Assembly: GCF_014023125.1 (NCBI RefSeq)
Contig: NZ_CP048914.1
Span: 496,001-560,000, forward strand
DNA: 64,000 bases
Direction: 5' to 3'
Origin: Candidatus Xianfuyuplasma coldseepsis
GTDB lineage: Bacteria; Bacillota_I; Bacilli_A; Izemoplasmatales; Izemoplasmataceae
Below the pieces are notes generated by a model that saw nothing but the letters and a program-made list of their open reading frames with translations, made no database searches and was not told the DNA's origin. Every line of letters begins with the position of its first letter. The first letter of the stretch is position 1. Position numbers and translations under genes: made by a program. This document shows, in pieces, positions 9,698 through 18,082 of the stretch.

Positions 9698-10033
9698 ATG
9701 GATATAACAACGGTATTTCAATTATTAAGTGATGAGACAAGACTGCGGATATTACTACTGTTGCTGCATCAAGATCTCTGTGTCTGTGAGTTGACGGAGA
9801 TTATGAAGGAATCACAACCTAAAATCTCGAAACATATGGCAAAACTACGAACCCATAAATTGGTTCTCGCCAATCGCAACGAACAATACATTTACTATTC
9901 GCTGAATCCCGACAATGAACTATTGATCAACCAGTTACAACTACTGCAACCTTCACTACAAGATCAAGAACCTTATCAGTCGGATTTAAACGTACTACAA
10001 ACAATCACTGAATTCGTTTGCACGAGAGGATAG
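9698..10033 (+). CDS. arsR: ArsR/SmtB-family metalloid-sensing repressor
   Basis: A 111-residue winged-helix protein. The N-terminal helix has LSDETRLRILLLL, followed by LCVCEL, the ELCVCDL-type As(III)/Sb(III) thiolate motif of classical ArsR, then SQPKISKHMAKL, the recognition helix, and a YYSLNP wing. Known family role: it represses its own operon until arsenite or antimonite binds the cysteines. Its place as first gene, ahead of a permease and a redox protein, fits autoregulation. A strong AGGAGG precedes the ATG. Confidence 0.88.
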   Translation: MDITTVFQLLSDETRLRILLLLLHQDLCVCELTEIMKESQPKISKHMAKLRTHKLVLANRNEQYIYYSLNPDNELLINQLQLLQPSLQDQEPYQSDLNVLQTITEFVCTRG

Positions 10034-10038
10034 TCATC

Positions 10039-11040
10039 ATGTTTGACACATTTAATAATATATTCTTGAAAATGACATGGTTATCGAACTTCTTTGATGT
10101 TGTTGTATATCAATGGTTTGGTTTACAAGAAGGCTCATTAGTTGGTCGGATAATTCAATTCTTCCTGTACGATGTCGTAAAGATTTTCATTCTTCTCACG
10201 ATATTAATCTTCCTCGTATCCCTAATTCAAAGTTACTTCACCCCAGAGAGAACAACGGTAATCCTACAAAAATACAAAGGAATCAAAGGAAACATCACGG
10301 GAGCATTGCTTGGTACATTAACACCATTTTGTAGTTGTTCTAGTATCCCAATATTCATTGGATTTACGAGAGCTGGATTACCCCTTGGAATTACCTTCAG
10401 TTTCTTAATATCATCACCGCTAGTAGACCTTGCATCGTTTATCATATTACTGTCTGCGCTCGGTTGGGAGATTGCTGTAATCTATGTTATCGTTGGTATA
10501 GTTCTCGCCGTAATTGGTGGTATGATTATCGATAAGAATCATATGGAAGAATACATCGCTGATTACTTGCGAAATGCCAGACATGTAGACCCACTACTTG
10601 CTGAATCGATGACGTGGAACGACCGCTTCCATTTTGCACTAGATCAAGTCAAAGACATCATCAAGCGAGTCTGGTTATACATTATCATTGGCGTATTAAT
10701 CGGAGCTTCGATTCACAACTTAGAAGCGTTAAGCGACTTTGTCAAAATCGTACTCGGTAATCAAAATCCATTTAGCGTCATTATTGCGACGGTATTAGGT
10801 GTTCCAATGTATGCCGACATCTTTGGTACCATCCCAGTTGCCGAGGCATTATTTGCTCAAGGTATTGGAGCAGGAACGATTTTGTCTTATATGATGGCTG
10901 TTACGACCTTGTCGATCCCATCGATGATTTTGCTAAAACAAGTACTAAAACCAAAACTATTAACAATGTTTATTATTATTGTTACCATCGGTATAATCAT
11001 TATCGGTTATATCTTTAATATACTATACTATTTTATGTAG
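10039..11040 (+). CDS. ArsP/YraQ-family permease
   Basis: A 333-residue integral membrane protein with about eight to nine hydrophobic segments. It has the hallmark TPFCSCSSIPIF motif (Cys cluster) followed by GFTRAGLPLGITFSFLISSPLVD, typical of the permease family that includes ArsP (methylarsenite efflux) and YraQ. A second copy of the inverted half is seen as GVPMYADIFGTIPVAEAL. A TTG lies upstream in frame at 10018, but GAGAGG places the start at the ATG at 10039, just after the arsR stop. Export of trivalent organoarsenicals or another soft-metal species is inferred from the family and the ArsR neighbour. Confidence 0.85.
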   Translation: MFDTFNNIFLKMTWLSNFFDVVVYQWFGLQEGSLVGRIIQFFLYDVVKIFILLTILIFLVSLIQSYFTPERTTVILQKYKGIKGNITGALLGTLTPFCSCSSIPIFIGFTRAGLPLGITFSFLISSPLVDLASFIILLSALGWEIAVIYVIVGIVLAVIGGMIIDKNHMEEYIADYLRNARHVDPLLAESMTWNDRFHFALDQVKDIIKRVWLYIIIGVLIGASIHNLEALSDFVKIVLGNQNPFSVIIATVLGVPMYADIFGTIPVAEALFAQGIGAGTILSYMMAVTTLSIPSMILLKQVLKPKLLTMFIIIVTIGIIIIGYIFNILYYFM

Positions 11041-11048
11041 GAGGAACT

Positions 11049-11282
11049 ATGAATATTAAAATTCTAGGGAGTGGTTGTCCCAACTGTAAACGTCTAGAAC
11101 AACATGTTCGTGAAGCGTTAGTGAAACTTGATTTGAGCGCTGAGGTTGAAAAAGTAACTGATTACAAAGACATGATGGTGTATAATATCATGTCAACTCC
11201 AGGACTTGTCATCGATGAAAAACTCGTGAGTTCGGGACGTGTATTAAAAGTACAAGAAGTGATGGAATTACTCCAAAAGTAA
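11049..11282 (+). CDS. Small thioredoxin-fold redox protein (CxxC)
   Basis: A 77-residue protein with GSGCPNCKRLEQ near the N-terminus (Cys10 and Cys13), then a thioredoxin-like pattern ending in MSTPGLVIDEKLVSSGRV, where the Thr-Pro is the cis-proline loop. It fits the 'redox-active disulfide protein 2' / Thioredoxin_3 group. It lies 8 bases after the permease with AGGAGG overlapping the gap, so it is the third gene of the arsR operon. Such proteins often accompany this permease family; a role in passing or reducing thiol-bound metalloid is inference. Confidence 0.85.
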   Translation: MNIKILGSGCPNCKRLEQHVREALVKLDLSAEVEKVTDYKDMMVYNIMSTPGLVIDEKLVSSGRVLKVQEVMELLQK

Positions 11283-11308
11283 AGACATGCGATTGCATGT
11301 CTTTCTTC
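11281..11308. terminator. Bidirectional terminator between ars operon and amt
   Basis: AAAGACATGC pairs with GCATGTCTTT around a GATT loop. T-rich tracts flank it on both strands; it serves the convergent thioredoxin-like and ammonium transporter genes. Confidence 0.85.
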
Positions 11309-11309
11309 T

Positions 11310-12560
11310 TTATTCTGTAACGATATCTTTTTTATATTCAAAGTCGGGATAAGAACTTTCTAATCCATGTTCTAACAAATCAAGACCGGTAAGTTCTTCC
11401 TCTTTTGACACCCGTAAACCAAGGACTATATCAATGGTTTTAAATAGGATAAACGATGTTGATAACGTCCATCCAGCTACAGCAACAACACCGAGAGCTT
11501 GAACTCCTAAAAGAGCAAAACTTCCGGAGGCAAGCAAGCCACCTTCTGTCGCAAATACACCAACAAGTAGCGTACCTGTTGCACCACATAATCCATGAAC
11601 GGCAACGGCACCAACCGGGTCATCAACATGTAATGTACGTTCGACAAGCTCCGATCCATACACAATAACAATTCCGGCAATTAATCCAATTCCTAACGCT
11701 CCTACTGTAGATACGGCGTCGGTACCTGCGGTTATTGCAACCAAACCACCAAGCGCACCATTTAATGTCATACCGACATCGGGTTTACCATCTTTAACCC
11801 ACGTTATAAACATTGCCGAAATCGCACCTGCTGCCGCAGCTAAATTGGTTGTCATAAAGATGAGTGCGATTGCTTCGACATCTTGGCCACTTAATGTGGA
11901 TCCAGGATTAAATCCAAACCAACCAAACCACAAGATGAATACACCAAGTGCACCTAGTGTTAGGCTGTGTCCGTTTAGTTTGTTCGAGGATCCATCTTGA
12001 TTGTACTTACCAATCCGGGGACCTAAAATGAAGGCACCCATTAACGCAGCCCAACCACCGACGCTGTGAACAACGGTGGATCCTGCAAAATCATGAAATC
12101 CTAACTCACTCAACCAGCCACCACCCCAAACCCAGTGTCCAACAACTGGATAAATAACAAGGGTAATGACAAAACTAAATACCAAATACGAAGCAAACTT
12201 CGTCCGTTCTGCCATTGCACCGGATACAATCGTCGCGGCCGTCGCAGCAAATACCGTTTGGAAAATCATAAAGGCATGTTGGGGAATGGTTAATCCAAGA
12301 TGTTCATACAAGTCATTTGAGAACAAATGGATTTCACCAAACAGTCCACCGATGCTATCACCAAACATAATACTAAATCCAAAAACAAAATAGATAACGG
12401 ATCCCACTGCGAAATCCATCATATTTTTCATGATGATATTACCAGCATTCTTTGCCCGGGTAAATCCCGTTTCCACCATCGCGAAACCTGCTTGCATAAA
12501 GAACACAAGCGCTGTAGCAACCAATACCCACATGGTATCTATTGCAACTCCATAATCCAT
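11310..12560 (-). CDS. amt: Ammonium transporter Amt
   Basis: A 416-residue Amt/Rh-family channel with about eleven membrane segments. Visible family motifs are FFMQAGFAMVETGFTRAKN, DFAVGSVIYFVFGF, GDSIGG, FAGSTVVHSVGGWAAL, LGALGVFILWFGWFGFNPGS and the second pore histidine in AVAVHGLCGATGTLLVG. It moves ammonium across the membrane when nitrogen is short. AAAGGAGG precedes the ATG. No glnK/glnB gene adjoins it, which is unusual for amt. Its leader contains a complete intrinsic terminator (see 12604-12640), so its expression may be controlled by premature termination. Confidence 0.95.
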   Translation of the reverse strand: MDYGVAIDTMWVLVATALVFFMQAGFAMVETGFTRAKNAGNIIMKNMMDFAVGSVIYFVFGFSIMFGDSIGGLFGEIHLFSNDLYEHLGLTIPQHAFMIFQTVFAATAATIVSGAMAERTKFASYLVFSFVITLVIYPVVGHWVWGGGWLSELGFHDFAGSTVVHSVGGWAALMGAFILGPRIGKYNQDGSSNKLNGHSLTLGALGVFILWFGWFGFNPGSTLSGQDVEAIALIFMTTNLAAAAGAISAMFITWVKDGKPDVGMTLNGALGGLVAITAGTDAVSTVGALGIGLIAGIVIVYGSELVERTLHVDDPVGAVAVHGLCGATGTLLVGVFATEGGLLASGSFALLGVQALGVVAVAGWTLSTSFILFKTIDIVLGLRVSKEEELTGLDLLEHGLESSYPDFEYKKDIVTE

Positions 12561-12603
12561 TAATCTTCCTCCTTTTAATTGAAGGTTTATGTCACAACAA
12601 ACA

Positions 12604-12640
12604 ATAAAAAAGGCGTCGACGAAAACTCGTCAACACCTTT
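12604..12640 (-). promoter_or_regulatory. Intrinsic terminator inside the amt leader (candidate attenuator)
   Basis: Minus-strand RNA forms a 14-bp stem (AAAGGUGUUGACGA with UCGUCGACGCCUUU) with a short loop and a run of six or more U. Two positions pair only as G-U on this strand and would mismatch on the plus strand, so it is built for the amt direction. It lies between the amt promoter at 12698-12726 and the amt start. It could instead end transcripts from the cupin gene; both roles are possible. Confidence 0.6.
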
Positions 12641-12697
12641 GTCGTTATCTGTTATTTTTGTGCTTGCTGTACAATAAACCTAGTTGTTTATGGTTTC

Positions 12698-12726
12698 ATT
12701 ATACGGTCAAAGAAATCCTGTATCAA
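12698..12726 (-). promoter_or_regulatory. Promoter of amt
   Basis: On the minus strand TTGATA (12726-12721) and TATAAT (12703-12698) are 17 bases apart, a near-consensus promoter. It predicts a leader of about 130 nucleotides before amt. Confidence 0.8.
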
Positions 12727-12761
12727 TAGTTTTTTTGATGTAAACGTTTTAAGAGAATCTC

Positions 12762-13109
12762 TTACTTGTGCCCTTCTTCTGGTACAATACAGATAAATTT
12801 AAGTGGTTTTTCACCAACATTTTTAAATTGATGAATCGTATCGGAGGGTACATATGCGTATGATCCACTCGTGATTTGATACTCCTGATGATCAATCATG
12901 AGCGACCCAACGCCATCAATAATATAATTAATATGGGGCCAGGGATGTTGGTGTTTCGGTGTGTATCCATCAATTCCTACTTCAAACACTCGCATGACAT
13001 GACCGTCCCAACCTTCTTTGGGGGAGACGAGTACCTTCATCATGACGTCTTGGACTTGTGAAGATTCAATTACTTTTCCGTCTAATTTCTCAAGATGTCC
13101 TACTATCAT
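12762..13109 (-). CDS. Cupin-domain protein
   Basis: A 115-residue single-domain Cupin_2 protein. The first motif reads G-Y-T-P-x-H-x-H-P-W-P-H with an Asp near the usual Glu position, and the second motif has G-S-Y-A-Y-V-P-x-x-x-x-H. These His residues would bind a divalent metal. The actual ligand or reaction cannot be told. GAAAGGATGA precedes the ATG. It has no terminator of its own before the amt promoter, so some read-through toward amt is possible. Confidence 0.85.
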   Translation of the reverse strand: MIVGHLEKLDGKVIESSQVQDVMMKVLVSPKEGWDGHVMRVFEVGIDGYTPKHQHPWPHINYIIDGVGSLMIDHQEYQITSGSYAYVPSDTIHQFKNVGEKPLKFICIVPEEGHK

Positions 13110-13150
13110 CGTATCATCCTTTCTATTCTACATTCAGTATACCATAATCG

Positions 13151-13180
13151 AAAAAAAGCGGAATGCACTGTGCATTCCGT
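13151..13180 (-). terminator. Terminator after 179-aa membrane protein gene
   Basis: CGGAATGCA and TGCATTCCG form a stem with a three-base loop; on the minus strand it is followed by seven T. Confidence 0.85.
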
Positions 13181-13186
13181 TTCTTG

Positions 13187-13726
13187 TTATTCCGCTTCTT
13201 TTTGTTCTTCTTCTAGTTCTTCTTCAGCGATATCTTCTTCGACAGGTGCTGCTTCAACTGGTGTTTCTTCTTTTGGTTTTTCACCCAACGTCTTTTCTAA
13301 GAAAGCTCCTGCTTTACCAACGTATTTGCATACTACCGCAGTACCTTTTTCGGTCGTAGATGGTAGAAATACAGCAAGTACGTAGATGACTAATGCAAGG
13401 ATTTCAAGATAGAATCCCAGTGATAAAGTAACCGACATATCTCCGGTTGCCCACCAGATTAACGAGAGTAAGATGGCCATAAAGATGGCAACAACAAACC
13501 GTGCAATCTTTTGTAATGAAGGTCGATAATGAAGTGAAAATAGTCCGAATAAAACAACTGCTGCAATAACGAGTTTAAAGATCCATGCACCACCAAAGTA
13601 ATTAATGGTTACCGCAAAATAAATGGTTCCAGATAGCGTTTGTCCTTCTCCTTCAAACAATGGAAAGAACATAAAAATATAGAACAATACCAATGAATAA
13701 GTTGCTAACTTTTTACTTGTGTTCAT
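13187..13726 (-). CDS. Membrane protein with acidic C-terminal tail, unknown function
   Basis: I do not recognise this 179-residue protein. It has four to five hydrophobic segments: a first at about 8-25, then a loop, then segments near 48-63, 75-97 and 105-122. The last 30 residues are dominated by Glu, Ala, Pro and Val (EETPVEAAPVEEDIAEEE) and would be a disordered cytoplasmic tail. AGGAGG precedes the ATG. It stands alone with its own strong terminator. Confidence 0.7.
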   Translation of the reverse strand: MNTSKKLATYSLVLFYIFMFFPLFEGEGQTLSGTIYFAVTINYFGGAWIFKLVIAAVVLFGLFSLHYRPSLQKIARFVVAIFMAILLSLIWWATGDMSVTLSLGFYLEILALVIYVLAVFLPSTTEKGTAVVCKYVGKAGAFLEKTLGEKPKEETPVEAAPVEEDIAEEELEEEQKEAE

Positions 13727-13808
13727 ACCTATCCTCCTAATTATATCTAATTCTATAATAGTATACTAGTAGTTAGTGTGTAAAGTATAATTTAGAATTT
13801 CCTCCAAA

Positions 13809-13834
13809 TAAAAAAGGATGATAATCATCCTTTT
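13809..13834 (-). terminator. Terminator overlapping the stop of the YwaF-like gene
   Basis: AAAAGGATGA pairs with TCATCCTTTT around a three-base loop; the stem contains the last codons and the TGA stop of the minus-strand gene, and is followed by a T run. Confidence 0.75.
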
Positions 13835-14586
13835 AGTTCATGTTGTAATATAATTCCATTGTCAAATCGTATCTTACCAAGGGCTGCGTAGTTGATAATA
13901 TAGATGGTATATACGTATAAGACAGCAAGAACAAACATAATATACACCTGGGGAATTCCAAAGATACTGAGATTGATTGGACCGTTTAGAAACAAGTAAT
14001 CTACATAGCGATTCGTTAGTAGTTCTTGCAACACTTCTACGTTAAATAATACAAGAAGTAAACCGACTAAACTGTACCAGGATTTTCGGAGATTTAGTTC
14101 ATGGGTTCTGGTTGCCAAAAAGACAATCGGTACAATGAATATGAAGTAATGCGATAGTAAACTTTCAAAGATTTGCAAGGTTAAGAAGCGATCGTTAAAT
14201 ACACCTTCTGGTACAACAAACATTAAAATCGCTCCACTCATACCAGTAATTAAGAAGAAATCGCGTCCTTTTTGGATATTGAAAATTAAGTATAATGATA
14301 AGAATACTGTATTTACGTTACAGAGATAAAATGGCCAGAATGCTTCCATAAATGGTTTTCCCTGATAGACATCCACACCACGCCTTACGATATAAAATAG
14401 GAGGGTAATCCACGCTAAGATTTTGGCGTCACGAATGATACGTTCTTTGGGCTTTGATAAATATACTAAAATCAAAATGGGAATGGACGCAACCATGAGA
14501 GCTATGGAACCGATATGCACGAGTCCATAAGCAAAATCACCGGGCTCAAAGCCGGTCAGCATAAACTGTTCGATGGTGTGAATCAT
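13825..14586 (-). CDS. TIGR02206/YwaF-like integral membrane protein
   Basis: A 253-residue protein with seven hydrophobic segments. The FWPFYLCNVNTV segment, the PEGVFNDR loop and LLSHYFIFIVPI match the pattern of the TIGR02206 (YwaF/TMEM164-like) membrane family, whose function is not known to me. A GGGGGTG site stands before the ATG, and a TATAAT box sits about 30 bases upstream, so it is probably transcribed from its own promoter and also by read-through from the NAD operon. Confidence 0.6.
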   Translation of the reverse strand: MIHTIEQFMLTGFEPGDFAYGLVHIGSIALMVASIPILILVYLSKPKERIIRDAKILAWITLLFYIVRRGVDVYQGKPFMEAFWPFYLCNVNTVFLSLYLIFNIQKGRDFFLITGMSGAILMFVVPEGVFNDRFLTLQIFESLLSHYFIFIVPIVFLATRTHELNLRKSWYSLVGLLLVLFNVEVLQELLTNRYVDYLFLNGPINLSIFGIPQVYIMFVLAVLYVYTIYIINYAALGKIRFDNGIILQHELKG

Positions 14587-14660
14587 TTGTGCACCCCCTT
14601 ACGAAATTACTGTCTTATTATACCAGTGAAACAAGGAAATGTAAATACAAGAATCGGGTT

Positions 14661-15275
14661 CTATCGTTTCAATATAACCCGAGCTAATGATGCTTCTACA
14701 TTGCGGATATTTAGTGGTAAACAAATCATCTCATACGTACCAGGTTCAATATCTTTTAATCGTAATCCTTCAATAATAACGATATTGTTTGACAACAGAA
14801 TTTTGTGGGTCGGATGTCCCTCTTGAGCTCGCTCAATACCGAGTCCATCCGTTCCTACACCACGTATCTTTTTCTCTTGTAGATAACGTGCGCCATCTTC
14901 AGTTAAGTAGGTGAAATCAAACAAGAACGATTCAGAGAAACTATTTTTTGTTTTGAATAACAGGAAATCACCTTTGTTTATATCATATTGTTGCAAATCC
15001 TGTTTGGTAATAGCTTCTTTGTTTGCCGTAAAATCAAGTACGATACACTTACCTAGCAGTACATCTAGGTTTTCCTTATTGGATGTTGCACCGTTCTCAA
15101 TCATATGTAATGGATAATCTACATGGGTTCCGGTATGAAGATTTAAGGTTACATTGGTTTCGTGGTAGTTGTCGGTTTCATGTGATGCAATTGTTGTAAA
15201 TGTCGGTTTCTTGATGTCAGCATTTTTGTATACTTGAATGGTTTCATCAATCGGATACGAAACATCATAAATCAT
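14661..15275 (-). CDS. Cyclase family protein (kynurenine formamidase-like)
   Basis: A 204-residue metal-dependent hydrolase of the cyclase/KynB family. It shows the NLHTGTHVDYPLHM signature (HxGTHxDxPxH), which holds the metal ligands, and a later GVGTDGLGIE segment followed by HKILLSNNIVIIEGL. A TTG lies one codon before the ATG at 15275; AAGGAGTG supports the ATG. It overlaps the zwf stop by 11 bases, so it is the last gene of the pncA-pncB-zwf operon. The family includes formamidases and other amide or lactone hydrolases; kynurenine is doubtful here as no tryptophan genes are nearby. Confidence 0.8.
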   Translation of the reverse strand: MIYDVSYPIDETIQVYKNADIKKPTFTTIASHETDNYHETNVTLNLHTGTHVDYPLHMIENGATSNKENLDVLLGKCIVLDFTANKEAITKQDLQQYDINKGDFLLFKTKNSFSESFLFDFTYLTEDGARYLQEKKIRGVGTDGLGIERAQEGHPTHKILLSNNIVIIEGLRLKDIEPGTYEMICLPLNIRNVEASLARVILKR

Positions 15276-16635
15276 CAATATTCACTCCTTTTTCACGCTT
15301 GATTTGGAACACCAAATCGGCGTAGTTTTCGTAGATACTTGGTGCTTCACTGATATTTTTGATGCCATCAAAGATAGTCCATGTTGCTTCAATTTCATCC
15401 CATCTAGTAAAGAGTGTTTTTTGTTGTTTTGATAGGTCTAACAGTAGTTTTTCATATGCTTCCGGACTATTTTTAAGGGCTAAACAAGAATGACAATAGT
15501 CTAGTGCCGCAGTAGTAATGTAATTTTCTAATCCAGGTTGTTTCACATTAAAATGGAATTCAACACCTTCGTCGGGAGCAACTTTGATAATCAATTTATT
15601 TTGATTTTCATGGGCATTTGGATAGAGTGCTAATAGTGAGTCATCATCTTTAAAATTGATGATGATTTCCGACCGTTTTTGATCGAGTTTTTTACCCGTC
15701 ACAAAATAGATTGGAACGCCTTCCCATTTAGGCTGATCAATCCGTGCCTCTAAATATACAAAGGTTTCCGTGTTACTATTTGGATCAATCTTCTCGGTAT
15801 CCGTGTAGCCCTTGTATTGGCCACGAAAAATAGAATCCTTGACAATTTTCAGATCATTAAAAATCGTAATTTTTTGATCCTTTATGTCTTCGCTGTCAAA
15901 TGTTTTTGGTTTACTCATTGTCGTAACAGCTAGCATTTGCAATAAATGGGATTGAAACATATCCTTAAGTGCGCCGATGGTGTCATAGTAATTCCCACGA
16001 GATAATACTCCTTCGGTTTCTTTGGCCATGATGACAATATTGCGAATGGTCTTATTGTTCCAGGTATGTTCAAAGATACGGTTACCAAAGCGAACAACCA
16101 AAATGTTTTGAATCATTTCCTTACCGAGGTAATGATCAATCCGATAAATTTGTTCCTCATCTAAATAGTTCCACAGTAGTTGATTGATTTCTTTTGCAGT
16201 GGCCAAATCTTCCCCAAATGGCTTTTCAAAGACCACGCGATGATTCGCGTTACCTTGCTTTACTACAGTGGATGTTGATAGATGTGCAGCAATGACAGGA
16301 AACAACTTGGGTGGAACAGCGAGATAAATCATTCGTGTATCCATTTGATGGTCGTCCAATAACGTTGAAAAGGATGCATAATCATCAGATTGATTAACAT
16401 CCATTTTTACGTATTCGATATAAGGAGACAAAAAGTCCCAATCGAGTGGTTCTGTCACTTGCTCTTTTGCTTGATCAATATAGTCTTTTGAATTGTAATC
16501 TCGACGACCTATAGCGTAGATTTTACATTCATTGGTCAACTCTTCATGTACAAGTAACTGATAAAGCGCAGGTAAGAGCTTTTTATACATTAAATTTCCC
16601 GTTGAACCAAATACAACAATCGCAGTTTGCGGCAT
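15265..16635 (-). CDS. zwf: Glucose-6-phosphate 1-dehydrogenase
   Basis: A 456-residue enzyme that oxidises glucose 6-phosphate with NADP+ to 6-phosphogluconolactone, opening the pentose phosphate pathway. The N-terminal Rossmann motif is FGSTGNLMYKKLLPALYQL (family GASGDLxxRKL; Asp is replaced by Asn here), VFEKPFGEDL follows, and the active-site RIDHYLGKE is intact. It starts 4 bases after pncB. Its pairing with the NAD salvage genes couples supply of the cofactor to production of NADPH. Confidence 0.93.
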   Translation of the reverse strand: MPQTAIVVFGSTGNLMYKKLLPALYQLLVHEELTNECKIYAIGRRDYNSKDYIDQAKEQVTEPLDWDFLSPYIEYVKMDVNQSDDYASFSTLLDDHQMDTRMIYLAVPPKLFPVIAAHLSTSTVVKQGNANHRVVFEKPFGEDLATAKEINQLLWNYLDEEQIYRIDHYLGKEMIQNILVVRFGNRIFEHTWNNKTIRNIVIMAKETEGVLSRGNYYDTIGALKDMFQSHLLQMLAVTTMSKPKTFDSEDIKDQKITIFNDLKIVKDSIFRGQYKGYTDTEKIDPNSNTETFVYLEARIDQPKWEGVPIYFVTGKKLDQKRSEIIINFKDDDSLLALYPNAHENQNKLIIKVAPDEGVEFHFNVKQPGLENYITTAALDYCHSCLALKNSPEAYEKLLLDLSKQQKTLFTRWDEIEATWTIFDGIKNISEAPSIYENYADLVFQIKREKGVNIDDL

Positions 16636-16639
16636 GGAA

Positions 16640-18082
16640 TCACCCTTTCTTGATTGCTGATTGAATCATTTTTTGTTTTAAGTCATATAATGGTTTTGAT
16701 AAGTCTACATAATATTTGTGGGGATATTCAAAACGTTTAACTTCATCCCACAGTTTTTCTTTTTGATCTTTCGCGTAGGTAATGATTTCATCCAGTTCCG
16801 GTTGATCGTAAACGAGTTTTCCATTTCTGAAAATGGGTTGCAACATCGGTACTAGTTCGTAAGTATCAAATGTTTTGGATTTCCAAGGATGTTTTGGATC
16901 GAAAATGGTCAACGGTTTTGATGTATCGATTACTTCATCGTGTAACGTGATTAAATCGGCTTCGAATTTTCCGTTTTCATCAACGATTCGATAGACGTTT
17001 TTATAATGGGGTGTCGTTATTTTATCGACGTTTTCACTGATTTTAATTGTTGGTTGAATAGTCCCGTTTTTCGATATTGCTGCAAGTTTATATACGGCAC
17101 CAAAAACAGGATCACTTTTTGCAGTAATTAACCGTTCACCAACCCCGAAAATATCGATTGGTGCACCTTGATTCAAGAGATCCTTGATTAAGTATTCATC
17201 CAGCGCATTACTGACAACGATATGACAATTTTCCAGTCCGGCATCGTCCAACATCTTACGCGCTTTTTTGGTTAAGTACGTTAGATCCCCAGAATCGATT
17301 CGAATTGAATAGTGATTGACACCTTTGGGTACCAACAATTCTTTAATAACTTTGATGGCGTTTGGTATCCCACTTTTCAGCGTATCATACGTGTCTACGA
17401 GTAAGGTGCAGTTGGTCGGATAAATTTCGGCATAGGTTTTAAACGCTTCATACTCGGTATCAAATAATTGGACCCAGGAATGGGCCATTGTACCAAGGGC
17501 CTTCACACCGTATAACTGATCCGCTAAAACATTACTAGTCGCGTCGATTCCACCAATGGACGCCGCCCGTGCACCTAGAACACTACTGGATGCACCATGT
17601 GCTCGTCGTGCTCCCATCTCTAAGACTAAACGGTGTTTGGCAGATTGTTTGATACGTGAGGCTTTTGTAGCAATCAGACTTTGATGGTTTACTACTTGCA
17701 AAAGATAGGTTTCCAGTAGTTGTGCCTCAATAATTGGTGCTTTAACGGTGATAATCGGTTCATAGGGAAACATGACGCTTCCTTCTAAGAAGGATTCGAC
17801 ATCTCCGGTGAATCGGAGGTTTCTTAGGTATTCCAAAAAGTCATCTGAAAACATATCACGGTTCCGTAAATATTCGATGTCTTCGTCGACAAAACGAAAG
17901 TTTTCAATGTGTTGAATAATCGATTCTAGTCCCGCAAAAATACTATATCCACCATTGTCTGGATTATCACGGAAGAACAAATCAAAACACACCATTTCAT
18001 CTTTACGACAGCTTTTATAGTAGCCGTATGCCATGGTGAGTTCATAAAAATCAGTAAGCATTGTTAACTGTAATGATTTCAT
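16640..18082 (-). CDS. pncB: Nicotinate phosphoribosyltransferase
   Basis: A 480-residue NAPRTase that joins nicotinate to PRPP to give nicotinate mononucleotide. Motifs include the N-terminal MLTDFYELTMAYGYY, the LEMGARRAHG stretch, GGIDATSNVLA, GTMAHSWVQ, LVDTYDTLKSG, RIDSGDL, and FGVGERLITA. Its ATG overlaps the pncA stop as ATGA, so translation is coupled. It forms the step after nicotinamidase in the Preiss-Handler route. Confidence 0.95.
   Translation of the reverse strand: MKSLQLTMLTDFYELTMAYGYYKSCRKDEMVCFDLFFRDNPDNGGYSIFAGLESIIQHIENFRFVDEDIEYLRNRDMFSDDFLEYLRNLRFTGDVESFLEGSVMFPYEPIITVKAPIIEAQLLETYLLQVVNHQSLIATKASRIKQSAKHRLVLEMGARRAHGASSSVLGARAASIGGIDATSNVLADQLYGVKALGTMAHSWVQLFDTEYEAFKTYAEIYPTNCTLLVDTYDTLKSGIPNAIKVIKELLVPKGVNHYSIRIDSGDLTYLTKKARKMLDDAGLENCHIVVSNALDEYLIKDLLNQGAPIDIFGVGERLITAKSDPVFGAVYKLAAISKNGTIQPTIKISENVDKITTPHYKNVYRIVDENGKFEADLITLHDEVIDTSKPLTIFDPKHPWKSKTFDTYELVPMLQPIFRNGKLVYDQPELDEIITYAKDQKEKLWDEVKRFEYPHKYYVDLSKPLYDLKQKMIQSAIKKG

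Noticed and set aside
12604-12726. A known riboswitch or ANTAR-type dual hexaloop in the amt leader
   Set aside because: The hairpin with six-base loop upstream (AACTAG) lacks the G expected at loop position 4, and no known riboswitch core is visible; only the terminator itself is supported.
15265-16635. Asn in place of Asp in the zwf N-terminal motif as a sign of an inactive enzyme
   Set aside because: The active-site RIDHYLGKE and the rest of the fold are intact and the change is outside the catalytic residues, so it is treated as a normal variant.
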